This document shows, one piece after another, positions 33,505 to 42,115 of a DNA stretch of 53,864 bases. The DNA lies in contig JACRBZ010000068.1 in NCBI GenBank assembly GCA_016219185.1, positions 1-53,864 on the forward strand, read 5' to 3'. Made by a program: the position numbers and the translations under genes. Below the pieces are notes generated by a model. The model saw nothing but the letters and a program-made list of their open reading frames with translations. It was not told where the DNA came from and did not search any database. The stretch is from Deltaproteobacteria bacterium (lineage in GTDB: Bacteria > Desulfobacterota > Desulfobacteria > Desulfobacterales > Desulfatirhabdiaceae). Every line of letters starts with the position of its first letter. The first letter of the stretch is position 1.

Positions 33505-33984
33505 TTGCGACCGGAACCCTTTGTCCCTGAAATAATTGACAGTGACAACCGCTTTGTCAGGAATAAAACCGATGGCCTGGTATGGCATCAATGCCGGCAC
33601 CGCACCCTTTATGCAGACACGGACCGCTCCCGGGTCGTCTACCATGCCAATTATTTGCGGTATTTCGAGTTTGGAAGAGCCTCGCTCATGCGGGACACCG
33701 CCTATTCCTACCGGGAAATCGAAGAAAGCGGCTACGTCTATCCGATAATTCAAATCGGCGTCACCTACCACTCCCCGTTATATTATGACGATGCGTTTTG
33801 TGTTCATACCCGGCCGGCGGAACTTGAACGGGTCCGTCTTCGTTTTGATTACCTGATCACCCATGAAAAAACCCATGAAATCGTGTGCAAGGGATTTACC
33901 CGTCACTGCGCGGTCAACGGCTCCGGGATCCCGGTGGAAGTGGATGAAAAAACGGCAAGGATATGGAAAATATTCCCCGAATAA
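33505..33984 (+). CDS. YbgC-type acyl thioesterase 2
   Basis: A hotdog thioesterase with the 4-HBT signature LYADTDRSRVVYHANYLRYFE, the catalytic Asp in ADTD. The start is chosen at TTG 33505, seven bases after AAAGGA and two bases after the KS 4 stop; upstream codons in the frame lie inside KS 4, and no in-frame ATG is available before the domain. This gives about 159 residues, slightly long at the N terminus. It would release the finished chain from ACP or CoA. The locus thus has two thioesterases, which may act on different chains. Confidence 0.82.
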   Translation: MRPEPFVPEIIDSDNRFVRNKTDGLVWHQCRHRTLYADTDRSRVVYHANYLRYFEFGRASLMRDTAYSYREIEESGYVYPIIQIGVTYHSPLYYDDAFCVHTRPAELERVRLRFDYLITHEKTHEIVCKGFTRHCAVNGSGIPVEVDEKTARIWKIFPE

Positions 33985-34892
33985 TCGATGCGGTCCGCCT
34001 GCCGGTGAATATTCCGATTCACGCCTATCTGCTGGATCATCATGTTGAAGGTCAGGTGGTATTTCCGGCCGTGAAAGCCATGCAGGTGATCGGGGAAACG
34101 GTCAAACGCTTTCGGCCGGAAACCGATATCTCCGTCATGACCCGTACCCGGTTCGATAAATTTCTGCATATTCATTCTGATGCCGATCAAATCACCGCCT
34201 TTGTCGATATCGACATTCATGAAAATGGCGATATTGCTGCAAGATTGCTGACGAAAAATCGATTCAAAAAATCTTCCATGATCCGGATCAAGGAACACGC
34301 CTTTGTGTATTATCCCCGGGATCCATCCGGTTTTGCGGCCAGGAGGCCCGATCCGGTTTCCGATCTGTATTCAGCCCTCGAGGGGACTTGTATCGAGATT
34401 TCCCCGCATAGAATTTACGATGAACTGGTCCCTTTTGGACCGGCTTTTCGCAGTATTCAGGGCAGATTCCTTATCTCCGAGCAGGGTGTGATTGCCGGAA
34501 TCGGCACACCCGCGGACTATGCCAGCCAGAGTATTTCGGAAGCCCTGGGCTCGCCTTTTCCGCTGGATGCGGCCTATCATGGCGCCTGCGTGTGGGGACA
34601 GCGTTACGCCGGGGTGGTTGCGTTTCCCGTGGGTTTTGAAAAACGAAAGGTATGGCATCACACCCTTCCAGGGAAAGCCTATTTCTGCTGGATTCTTCCC
34701 GTACAAACGCATCCGGATCTGCTTGTTTTTGATTTGTGGATCTATGATGAAAACGGAGTCCTTTTTGAAAGCAGTCTCGGCGTATGCATGAAGGATGTGA
34801 GTGCCGGGCGGATGAAGCCGCCGCAGTGGATTACGGCGGCTAAGCAGACAGAAAAAACAGAAGGTTACCGTGAAAATGGTTCCCCCCTTTGA
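33963..34892 (+). CDS. Freestanding PKS-type double-hotdog dehydratase
   Basis: A 309-residue protein resembling the dehydratase domain of modular type I polyketide synthases (PS-DH). The first hotdog has DHHVEGQVVFPAV with the HxxxGxxxxP motif (His27 to Pro35). The second has PLDAAYHGACVWGQ with the DxxxH pair (Asp202, His206). Both catalytic positions are present. PS-DH domains are normally embedded in large synthases; a separate one beside type II-style KS and ACP genes is uncommon. It would dehydrate or perhaps shift double bonds in a 3-hydroxyacyl-ACP. It overlaps the thioesterase gene by 22 bases. Its 3' end runs into a REP-like repeat that supplies its last codons. Confidence 0.8.
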   Translation: MENIPRIIDAVRLPVNIPIHAYLLDHHVEGQVVFPAVKAMQVIGETVKRFRPETDISVMTRTRFDKFLHIHSDADQITAFVDIDIHENGDIAARLLTKNRFKKSSMIRIKEHAFVYYPRDPSGFAARRPDPVSDLYSALEGTCIEISPHRIYDELVPFGPAFRSIQGRFLISEQGVIAGIGTPADYASQSISEALGSPFPLDAAYHGACVWGQRYAGVVAFPVGFEKRKVWHHTLPGKAYFCWILPVQTHPDLLVFDLWIYDENGVLFESSLGVCMKDVSAGRMKPPQWITAAKQTEKTEGYRENGSPL

Positions 34893-34916
34893 AAAAGGGG
34901 GGCCAGGGGGGATTTC
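34883..34916. repeat. C6/G6 hairpin repeat of the PPFSKGG type
   Basis: CCCCCCTT (34883-34890) pairs with AAGGGGGG (34896-34903) around a short loop and is followed by CCAGGGGGG. This short palindromic unit is widespread in bacterial genomes and, read on the other strand, gives the peptide PPGPPFSKGG often seen in spurious genes. Only one copy is in the window. It covers the stop of the double-hotdog gene. Confidence 0.7.
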
Positions 34917-34976
34917 AAACGAGTATCCTGTGGAAATGCGGATATTCTCTTTTTTTGCTTCGAAGGGTGTTGTGGA

Positions 34977-35552
34977 ATGAAACTGATGATGTTGTTTGCA
35001 GGAGCCTATGTGGCGGGTTCCGTCAATTTTCCGATTCTGCTTTTCAAGCTGCTGAAAAAAGAGGACCCGCGTAATGGTTTCAGCAAGAATCCCGGCATGT
35101 TTAATGTATATCGGCAGCATGGATTTTTTTGGGCTCTGGTGGTATTGATGTTGGATGTCGGCCGGTCGCTGGGGGTGGCGTTTGTTGCGGCAAGCCTGCT
35201 TCAGACAGCACTCATTCCCTGGGTGGGCCTGGGACTGATACTCGGCAACCGCCTTCCCTGCTTTCATCAATTTCGCGGCGGAAAAGGAGTCGCGAATTAC
35301 CTTGGTTTTTCAGCGTTCATTGCGCCGCTATGGGCGCTGGCGGCAATTCTGGCCTGGCTGATAAGCTACAAGTTTTTTCACATTGCCTTTATCGGGTCTT
35401 TGACGATGGTCTTGATCCTGGCTGCGGGCACTTTGCCGGCTTGCAATTTTGATCCGTTTGCCGTTTCCGGCGTACTCTGCACCGTGGCCGTGATTTTCTA
35501 CAGCCATAAAACAAATTTCACCGAGCTTTTCCAAAGATGGAAAACAGGCTGA
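34977..35552 (+). CDS. PlsY-like acyl-phosphate glycerol-3-phosphate acyltransferase
   Basis: A 191-residue polytopic membrane protein of the PlsY family, which moves acyl groups from acyl phosphate to glycerol 3-phosphate. Visible are the N-terminal GSVNFPILLFKL (family: GSIPFGLLLAKL), KNPGMFNVYR (family: GNIGATNVYR, with changes) and the phosphate-loop FRGGKGVANYLG (family: FKGGKGVATALG). The first motif and the GN-GATN motif are altered, so this is a divergent copy rather than the housekeeping enzyme. It is the natural partner of an acyl-phosphate supplier such as the FakA-DegV fusion (inference). Confidence 0.85.
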   Translation: MKLMMLFAGAYVAGSVNFPILLFKLLKKEDPRNGFSKNPGMFNVYRQHGFFWALVVLMLDVGRSLGVAFVAASLLQTALIPWVGLGLILGNRLPCFHQFRGGKGVANYLGFSAFIAPLWALAAILAWLISYKFFHIAFIGSLTMVLILAAGTLPACNFDPFAVSGVLCTVAVIFYSHKTNFTELFQRWKTG

Positions 35553-35578
35553 GGACGCACTCCCTGGAATGCGTTACT

Positions 35579-35938
35579 TCATGAATAGCTTTTGCTTAAT
35601 AATTTTTCCATGGCAACCCGGGTTGCCCATCGCAGAAAGATCTTTGAATATTTGGCGCCGGCAAGATACATTCCGAACATAAATACCAGATGGGAAAAAC
35701 CATACAATAACGGGCCGCCGATAACAACCAGCAGGGGCTTGTCCAGGTAAACGGATATGGTGCCCAGAGCGGCAATGGCGGGCCATGATATGATGTAACT
35801 GAAGATAATGGCCGAAACACCCATAATGATTCGGACGGACGGCTTCTCTTTGAAGGCGCTTAAATCAGCCTTGTCATTTAAGGCCGAACGCACATAATCT
35901 GTTTCGGCAATACGGTTTATTATATTTGTTTTTATCAT
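35579..35938 (-). CDS. Small membrane protein, unknown function
   Basis: A 119-residue protein with three likely transmembrane helices (about 37-53, 57-66 and 69-93). They are preceded by a charged N terminus (LNDKADLSAFKEKPS) and followed by a basic tail. No family is recognised. It is transcribed opposite to its neighbours and overlaps the possible leader of the GT25 gene. The protein-like hydrophobic pattern supports it over the shadow frames here. Confidence 0.6.
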   Translation of the reverse strand: MIKTNIINRIAETDYVRSALNDKADLSAFKEKPSVRIIMGVSAIIFSYIISWPAIAALGTISVYLDKPLLVVIGGPLLYGFSHLVFMFGMYLAGAKYSKIFLRWATRVAMEKLLSKSYS

Positions 35939-35997
35939 TGCCCACTTATTGTACCATACGGGAAATTTATTTGAAGCAAATTAAAACAAATTTTTCC

Positions 35998-36711
35998 ATG
36001 GATAAGTCAACCCACTGCTGGAGTGTTTTTGATAAGATTTACTGCATCTCGTTGGATGAGCGTTCAGACAGGCGTGAAGAAGCTAAAAACCAGTTCGACA
36101 AAATCGGTCTTTTGAAATATGTTGAATTCTTTATCGTAAAAAAACATCCTCATGATTCCGAGGAAGGTATTTTTGAATCTCATATCGCCTGCATTAAAAA
36201 AGGCTTGGCGGCTGGAGCCGGCAGGATCGTCATCTTTGAAGATGATGTTATATTTGACGGATTCAGTCCGGAATGCCTTAAACAGTGTATCGATTATATG
36301 AGGGATGCTTCCGACTGGAAGGCTTTTTTCTTCGGCTGCCTGGTTTCAGGCAGCCGAAAGACGCATATCAAGGGTGTGCTTGCAATAAAGTATCGCAGCT
36401 TAACCCATGCTTATGTTTTGAATCGGCGTTTTGCCGAATTATTGGTAGAAAAGCCATGGCGAAAGATCGCATACGATGCGGAGCTGAAATCTTACAAAGA
36501 CGGTTTTTACGCGATCTTTCCTTCATTTGCATTTCAGAGTAATTCCCCGACCGGGAATAGCAAGTACTTACGATTGGACAAATTCAGGCGGTTATGCGGC
36601 GGTCTTCAGCGCATTCAAAAAAGAAACGAATGGTATCACCGCAGCCGGTCGATATTCATCGCCTTGCACATTCTTTTTATCCTGCTGATCGTATTCTGGT
36701 TTTTCAGATGA
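35998..36711 (+). CDS. Family 25 (LOS-type) glycosyltransferase
   Basis: A 237-residue protein with the GT25 opening KIYCISLDERSDRREEAKNQF, the SHIACIKKGL segment, the metal-binding IFEDDVIF and a late THAYVLNRRFAELL. GT25 enzymes add sugars such as galactose in lipooligosaccharide synthesis. A hydrophobic C-terminal helix (IFIALHILFILLIVFWFF) suggests membrane attachment. The ATG at 35998 gives MDKSTHCW; upstream codons to 35926 are possible but unlike the family. It heads a tailoring run with a methyltransferase and a deacetylase. Confidence 0.82.
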   Translation: MDKSTHCWSVFDKIYCISLDERSDRREEAKNQFDKIGLLKYVEFFIVKKHPHDSEEGIFESHIACIKKGLAAGAGRIVIFEDDVIFDGFSPECLKQCIDYMRDASDWKAFFFGCLVSGSRKTHIKGVLAIKYRSLTHAYVLNRRFAELLVEKPWRKIAYDAELKSYKDGFYAIFPSFAFQSNSPTGNSKYLRLDKFRRLCGGLQRIQKRNEWYHRSRSIFIALHILFILLIVFWFFR

Positions 36712-36721
36712 AGGGAAATTC

Positions 36722-37507
36722 ATGGCTTCAGCATGTTTGAAAATCGTTTCTGTCACCGGCTTGGGCTTTACCCTCCTTCTGTTCATATTCTTTATATTGC
36801 CGCCAATGGTTGAATATTGGCTTTGTAAACGAAATGAAGATTCCACGGAGAACGGGGACATCACAGACCGGGTTCTGCGGAGTTACCGGGACATGGGAGC
36901 ATATCAGAGGCTGTTTGCCCGTTTTAAAATGCGCCTGGATCCGATGTTTTCGGAGTTGCCGTCTCTTTTATCGAATCCGGACATCCGGACAGTCGCGGAT
37001 ATCGGGTGCGGCTACGGGGTGCCGGCATGCTGGGTGCTGGAGCGGTTTCCGGATGCGATGGTATATGGCATAGATCCCAACCCGAAGCGGGTCCGCGTGG
37101 CATCCCGGGCGGTTGGAAAAAGAGGATTTATTGCCGCTTCCGGTGCGCCGGATATCCCAAAGACGCCGGGTCCGGTGGATATGGCCATGATATTGGACAT
37201 CATTCACTTCCTGGATGATGATCAATTCAGGCTGACATTAAAAAGGCTGTCCGTTGTACTCGGGCAAAAAGGGCGCCTTATTATCCGCGCCACCCTGCCG
37301 CCGGCATACCGTTTCCCCTGGGTGTGGTGGATGGAAAAAATAAAATATAAAGAGGCGGGAATTCCATGCTATTACCGGAATTTTGATGAAATCGAAACCA
37401 TCATCCGCCAGGCAGGATTTGATATTGAACTTTCCGCCCCGTCCGGTTCCAAGGGAGATCTGGTTTGGTTCATCCTGTCAGAAGCTAAAGTTTCTCTCCA
37501 TGGCTGA
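36722..37507 (+). CDS. Membrane-anchored class I SAM methyltransferase
   Basis: A 261-residue protein with an N-terminal transmembrane helix (about 10-30) and a Rossmann methyltransferase domain. SAM motif I is VADIGCGYGVPACW, and the acidic strand-2 region is VYGIDPNPKRV. The catalytic-side segment MILDIIHFLDDDQF follows. The methyl acceptor is not evident. Related proteins occur in aryl polyene clusters, where a methyltransferase modifies the head group, which may be relevant here. Its last codons overlap the NodB gene by 8 bases. Confidence 0.8.
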   Translation: MASACLKIVSVTGLGFTLLLFIFFILPPMVEYWLCKRNEDSTENGDITDRVLRSYRDMGAYQRLFARFKMRLDPMFSELPSLLSNPDIRTVADIGCGYGVPACWVLERFPDAMVYGIDPNPKRVRVASRAVGKRGFIAASGAPDIPKTPGPVDMAMILDIIHFLDDDQFRLTLKRLSVVLGQKGRLIIRATLPPAYRFPWVWWMEKIKYKEAGIPCYYRNFDEIETIIRQAGFDIELSAPSGSKGDLVWFILSEAKVSLHG

Positions 37508-38300
37508 ATGGACTGGCCTGCTTTCATTTCTGACAGCAATTCTGCTGTCAGTTGTCGATCCGCGACTCTCTGTTGTTCCACTGGCGGGATTTGTCCTGCT
37601 ATGCGTGGTTGCTCCTTTTCTTCCCTCCCTGAGCTATTACCTTCCCATCATCAGCCGCGGAAAATCCGGTGAACAGGCGGTTGCACTTACCTTTGATGAT
37701 GGCCCGGACCCGCTTTGCACGCCGGATCTGCTGCGGTTGCTTGCAAAGCATGGGGTCAAGGCAACTTTTTTTGTCACCGGGAAAAAAGTGTCCGAGAATC
37801 CTGAATTGGTAATGGAGATCGTACGTCAGGGGCATTCCATCGGAAACCATACCTATACCCATGACCATCTGATGCTGCTTAAAGGCAGTCGTCATCTGTT
37901 AAACGAAATCGAAAAGACACAAAATGTACTGCGGGAATTGGGTGTGATACCCTTTGTCTTCCGCCCGCCGGTAGGCGTTACCAGCCCTGGGCTGAATCAA
38001 GTACTTCGGCGGTTGAATCTGTATACCGTCAATTTCAGTTGTCGGGCCTTTGACGGCGGGAACAGAAGAATCCGGAATCTTTCAAAAAAAATTCTAAAAT
38101 GCGTGCATCCGGATGATATCATTCTCCTTCATGATTCAAGACCGAAGAATGACCATCTGTTTTCCTGTTGGCTGAAGGAGGTGGATCAAATACTGACCGG
38201 TATAGAGGCAAAATGTCTTACGGTGCTTCCGTTGTCTGCCATCATTGGAAGGCCTGTAATGGGCAAGGCAACAAAAAAGTATTTTGGAGGCAAAAAGTGA
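37500..38300 (+). CDS. NodB-type polysaccharide deacetylase
   Basis: A 266-residue CE4 enzyme: an N-terminal membrane stretch (about 6-45), then the NodB motifs ALTFDDGPDP (catalytic base and metal Asp), SIGNHTYTHDH (metal His pair), FRPPVG, and DIILLHDS near the end. It removes acyl groups, typically acetyl from an N-acetyl sugar, in the periplasm. The ATG at 37500 overlaps the methyltransferase gene. With the GT genes it implies the product carries an amino sugar or similar head group (inference). Confidence 0.9.
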   Translation: MAEWTGLLSFLTAILLSVVDPRLSVVPLAGFVLLCVVAPFLPSLSYYLPIISRGKSGEQAVALTFDDGPDPLCTPDLLRLLAKHGVKATFFVTGKKVSENPELVMEIVRQGHSIGNHTYTHDHLMLLKGSRHLLNEIEKTQNVLRELGVIPFVFRPPVGVTSPGLNQVLRRLNLYTVNFSCRAFDGGNRRIRNLSKKILKCVHPDDIILLHDSRPKNDHLFSCWLKEVDQILTGIEAKCLTVLPLSAIIGRPVMGKATKKYFGGKK

Positions 38301-38575
38301 AAAAGGCAACATGCTTGGATAAAGACGAGATGGAATTAGCAAAATCACTTGAGAATGAAGAATGGGTCTCCGATCTTACCGAGAAAGAAAGGAAACAATA
38401 CGAGGATTTTGCGCATTATAGCCTCAATAAACAAAAGCGGATCAATATCCGATTGAGTGAGCGGGATTTAAAGAAAATCAGGGCAAAAGCAATTGAAGAA
38501 GGCATTCCGTATCAATCCCTTATCTCGATGCTGATTCATAAGTACAGCGAAGGCAAAGTATCAATTAATCGATAA
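38297..38575 (+). CDS. BrnA-like antitoxin paralogue without a toxin
   Basis: A 92-residue protein starting at GTG 38297, six bases after GGAGG and overlapping the NodB stop (GTGA). The C-terminal half, KRINIRLSERDLKKIRAKA then EGIPYQSLISMLIHKY, is the ribbon-helix-helix-like DNA-binding part of BrnA/CopG-type antitoxins. It is clearly homologous to the product of 46212-46496. No toxin gene lies upstream; the gene before it is the deacetylase. It may be an orphan antitoxin or a regulator recruited to the operon. It marks the left side of the accessory island. Confidence 0.8.
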   Translation: MKKATCLDKDEMELAKSLENEEWVSDLTEKERKQYEDFAHYSLNKQKRINIRLSERDLKKIRAKAIEEGIPYQSLISMLIHKYSEGKVSINR

Positions 38576-38618
38576 GGAGTCGCTTTTAGTGGAGATCGCT
38601 GCAAAGTGCCTAATTTTT

Positions 38619-39374
38619 TTAGTGCCTGGATAGATAATCGTTTAACTTGCCGGACAGCGTTATCATGTCGGATGGCATCAAGACGACCGTGGTCGTGTTC
38701 TTATCCGCGCCGATTTCCTGAACCATCTGCATGCGGCGCAGCTCCAGAGCCAGGGGATTGGCCGCGATGATTTTTGAAGCTTCGGAGAGTTTTATCGACG
38801 CTTCGCATTCGGCATCTGCCTTGATAAGGCGCGCACGTTTTTCACGTATGGCTTCGGCTTCCATTGCCATAACGCGCTGCATGGAGTCCGGAATTTCAAC
38901 ATCCTTCATTTCAACGATTTCAACCTTGATGCCCCACGGCTCTGTCGCTTCGTCGATAATCTTCAGCAGGGTACTGTTGATCGTGTCGCGTTCTTTTAAG
39001 ACCTCATCAAGCAGATGCTGGCCGATAATGTTACGCAGACTGGTCAATGCCACCTGATAAACAGCCGACTGATAATTCTGCACGGCAATGATGGCCTTTT
39101 CAGGGTCACATATTTTGTACCATAAGACGGCGTTGATTTTTACGGTCACGCTGTCCTTGGTAATGGTTTCCTGCTGTTCCACTTCGACGGTGACCGTACG
39201 CAGATCAACCATTGCCTGCCTTTCAACCAGAGGAATGATCCAATAAAACCCGGGGCCCTTGAGAGTTTTATAGCGTCCTAGACGGAACACGACACCGCGT
39301 TCATATTCCTGAGCGATTCTGAAGCCGGAAATAACAAACACAGCAATTACGATGAATATCGGAAATAATGTCAT
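38619..39374 (-). CDS. Slipin (SPFH/Band 7 membrane protein)
   Basis: A 251-residue stomatin-like protein. It has an N-terminal membrane helix (about 3-18), then the Band 7 core EYERGVVFRLGRYKTLKGPGF, VDLRTVTVEVEQQE and the long charged helix rich in Ala-Glu (EAEAIREKRARLIKADAECEAS). Slipins scaffold membrane microdomains, usually with an NfeD partner, which is not seen here. Just upstream (about 39419-39530, minus strand) a 35-codon frame ends in GEFVWYGSADKLLTGL and may be the tail of a lost gene. Confidence 0.93.
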   Translation of the reverse strand: MTLFPIFIVIAVFVISGFRIAQEYERGVVFRLGRYKTLKGPGFYWIIPLVERQAMVDLRTVTVEVEQQETITKDSVTVKINAVLWYKICDPEKAIIAVQNYQSAVYQVALTSLRNIIGQHLLDEVLKERDTINSTLLKIIDEATEPWGIKVEIVEMKDVEIPDSMQRVMAMEAEAIREKRARLIKADAECEASIKLSEASKIIAANPLALELRRMQMVQEIGADKNTTTVVLMPSDMITLSGKLNDYLSRH

Positions 39375-39579
39375 AAGGTAACCCCCCGCCTGTTAAAATA
39401 GGTCATACATAAACGGTTTAATCATCCGTATTCAAGCCCGTAAGCAGTTTATCGGCTGAACCGTACCAGACAAATTCGCCGCGCAGTGCGGCTCTTATCG
39501 CATCAATGGTTTCGTCATTATTGTAGATCAATAGGGTTTAAAGTCAAGCTTGGTTACATTCTGCATTTGTGTTCGTTTG

Positions 39580-39927
39580 TCATAACCCGTCTCTAACGCC
39601 GTCGTCCGTCCAGAGTTTGTCACTGGCTGCCATCGAGCTCTGCGAATTCAGATCGATCGTGAACCTGTCAACGAGAGCACCGCTTGTGGTGTGACGACGA
39701 ACTACAGCGACCTGTGCGGTGCCTTGCGTGATTTCATAGGTCGGATCAAGCTTCAGCAGTCTCTCGCGTACGGATAGCAGAAGTGCGCCAGCACGATCCT
39801 TGACTACAAAGGTACGCGCGAAGCGGACCTTGCCGACAAGGCGGAACACAATCTCACCGGTGGCGGTCTCGATGCTGTAGCAACGACAGATCGAAATCAG
39901 CCGACTCCGTATCGTATAGGTTGGCAT
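39580..39927 (-). pseudogene. Truncated LURP-one-related/Tubby-like protein
   Basis: From MPTYTIRSRLIS the frame gives the first two thirds of a LURP-one-like beta barrel: FRLVGKVRFARTFVVKDRAG, then LLKLDPTYEI. After FTIDLNSQSSM the family's last strands are missing and the frame stops after about 115 residues (family about 160). The frame extends upstream to 40008, but those residues are not family-like. The role of bacterial members is unclear; they may bind membranes. Base composition and codon use look unlike the surrounding lipid genes, consistent with transfer. Confidence 0.5.
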
Positions 39928-40141
39928 GTATGCCTCTGGGTTCAGACGTGGAGCTGAGTGCCAAGTGTCTGTGGTGATAAGTCCAGGCGTAGCGTGTCCA
40001 GGAGCCACGGACAGCGCTCAGCCGCCTAAAGACTGGAAGCGGCGGCGGGTGGGCACAAAGGATTCTCATGCTGCACCGCGAATTTAAAGAGAACATGTGG
40101 TCCCGCCGTCCGCTTGACCCCAAGGGTAGCGGTAATTTTTC

Positions 40142-42115
40142 CTATTTTGAGATCAGTGAACGTAGCTGCGCTTCGTCAATCGGATATCTACGAGCACTGA
40201 CGTCATTCAACCGCTTTGCTGTTGCGATCACATTGGACAGATCAATGGAGGCGGCATTGAGTTTGTCCAAAACAATCTGGTGATTCGATTCATTGAGCAG
40301 CGTGGAATGCAAAATAGCCAATAGTTCCATCACGTCATTTTTTGCTGCGCTTAAATAGTCGTTAAACGTTGGCTTATCTTCATGGAGAAAAATGCGAAAT
40401 CGCCCATCTTCTTCAAATTCGACTACTCTGTCTTCCCAGATCAAACGCCTCACTGCTAAATGCCGAACCGCTTGCAGCCATTGCTCCACGTTCAGGGTAT
40501 CATCTATCTCGCGCATTTCTCGCACAGCTAAAGCAAGTGCTTCATGTAACTTCGCCAAATCTCTCGCTTGGGGAGAGTCGCCGCTCAATTGGCTGACGCG
40601 CTGATCCAAAACGGCTAAGCCCATGCAAAAAACCAAGAACAAAAGCCTGCCAGCCTCAGCGCGTGTTTGATATTCATCCGGCTCCAAAGCATCGGCATCG
40701 CCAAACTCAACGATCTCGCGCAAAGACTGGGTAACATCCCACAACCCTATCCAAGTATTGGTGGGTGATTCAGACATGGCAATGGGGGAAGCCAAAAGAT
40801 GCGCCGCATCGCCCGGAACTTCCTTGTTCAAGGTTACAATCAGGCTGGCGTATTCACGAAGCTGCCTGCCCCGCTTATCTGTCCAATCATCCAAATTGAT
40901 CGCCCACTCTTTCAGAAAATTGTTACAGTCGGGAACAGTGGTGAATCCACTGTTTGCATGTGAAGCCAGAACACATCTGTAACACCATTTCTCCCAAGCG
41001 GGTGCATCAGAAGGAGACTCAGTACTGACCGTTTTACCCTGCAATTCTCGCCCGATAGCCTCAATCATGGCAGCATCCACAAAGGCCGAAGAACGCACAT
41101 TCTCTGCATCTTTTATTCCCTGCATCAACAATTGCCGTATCAGCCAAGTTGACCATCGTGCGAATAGCGGCAAAGCATCCTGTCGATTGGTCAATGTTGT
41201 AATGACGGCATCTGTGAGTTTGGCAATTTCCTGCTTGACCTTTTCCACCTCGGTATCCGAGGCATCGAAATGGGGGATGTGCCTACCAGCCTGCAATAGC
41301 TGATCGCGAGCCATCACCAACAACAAGGGCATCGTAACCGATTCGTTCCATGTGCCGTCATCAACAAAGGCAGAGGGAGCGGTAACTGCAAGCTTTTCCC
41401 AGAGACTGAATTTTCTGAATGCGCCCACTGCCAAAAGTGCTGAACTCACAAGGTAGGGATTCTTTGATTCCGATACGACATTTATGAATCCTACTGGGTC
41501 CAACGTTCCCAACACATTGAAGAGTGGAAATTCCTCCTCGTAATTCATTTCATGCCACCACCTCAAGCCCCACCAAACTTCGTCCAGTTTCTCGTAGTTC
41601 TCATTCCAAGTTGCTCGAAATTGCTCACGCTCTTTGTTATTACGGTCAAACTGCGATGTCAGTTGGAAAGCATCCAGCGCTTCAAAAATTTCTTTGGCAA
41701 GTTTGATATAAGCGTCTTTTGTGCTGATTTTGTCTTCAGCACAAACCATCATGGCATCCGATAGCCAATGCTCAAGCTGCCAAGAATGACTTTTCAGATT
41801 TCTGACGTTTTGCCACGTTTGCAGTGATGGCGTTTTTGCAAGTGCTTCAGCACAAGCCCACGCCATCAGTATATTCACGCTTTCAGGAAGTTCCGCTAAT
41901 TCAAGTTCATTACTGACAGCGTTCATCCTCTGCTCAAGCTCGGATATATCTTTGCCTTGCTGCGCTATCCACTCGACCGCCTGATCAAATGTGCTTGGCA
42001 GTCCTGCAGGGCATACCTCCACCAATCTACGCAATTCATGTTTAGGGTCAATCGCACGATTACCAAATTGCTGGCGATTCTCAGATCCGCGTTCATCAGG
42101 CCATTGAATAGTCAT
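40142..42115 (-). CDS. Large helical protein of unknown function in a three-gene operon
   Basis: A 657-residue, mostly helical, Trp- and Leu-rich soluble protein with no recognised motif, signal peptide or membrane helix. It includes WWGLRWWHEMNYEEEF, several acidic helical stretches and an FLHEDKP segment near the C terminus. Its ATG overlaps the stop of the HKD-like gene (TAATG), so it is translated with it as the third gene of the operon. It may be the sensor, scaffold or effector partner of the two PLD-like proteins (inference). Confidence 0.75.
   Translation of the reverse strand: MTIQWPDERGSENRQQFGNRAIDPKHELRRLVEVCPAGLPSTFDQAVEWIAQQGKDISELEQRMNAVSNELELAELPESVNILMAWACAEALAKTPSLQTWQNVRNLKSHSWQLEHWLSDAMMVCAEDKISTKDAYIKLAKEIFEALDAFQLTSQFDRNNKEREQFRATWNENYEKLDEVWWGLRWWHEMNYEEEFPLFNVLGTLDPVGFINVVSESKNPYLVSSALLAVGAFRKFSLWEKLAVTAPSAFVDDGTWNESVTMPLLLVMARDQLLQAGRHIPHFDASDTEVEKVKQEIAKLTDAVITTLTNRQDALPLFARWSTWLIRQLLMQGIKDAENVRSSAFVDAAMIEAIGRELQGKTVSTESPSDAPAWEKWCYRCVLASHANSGFTTVPDCNNFLKEWAINLDDWTDKRGRQLREYASLIVTLNKEVPGDAAHLLASPIAMSESPTNTWIGLWDVTQSLREIVEFGDADALEPDEYQTRAEAGRLLFLVFCMGLAVLDQRVSQLSGDSPQARDLAKLHEALALAVREMREIDDTLNVEQWLQAVRHLAVRRLIWEDRVVEFEEDGRFRIFLHEDKPTFNDYLSAAKNDVMELLAILHSTLLNESNHQIVLDKLNAASIDLSNVIATAKRLNDVSARRYPIDEAQLRSLISK

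Noticed and set aside
34371..35270. A 299-codon minus-strand frame containing PPGPPFSKGG
   Set aside because: Antisense to the dehydratase and PlsY genes; the peptide is the translated hairpin repeat.
7698..38300. Ladderane biosynthesis as a firm call
   Set aside because: The gene mix is similar, but no phytoene-desaturase-like gene is present and product chemistry cannot be read from sequence.
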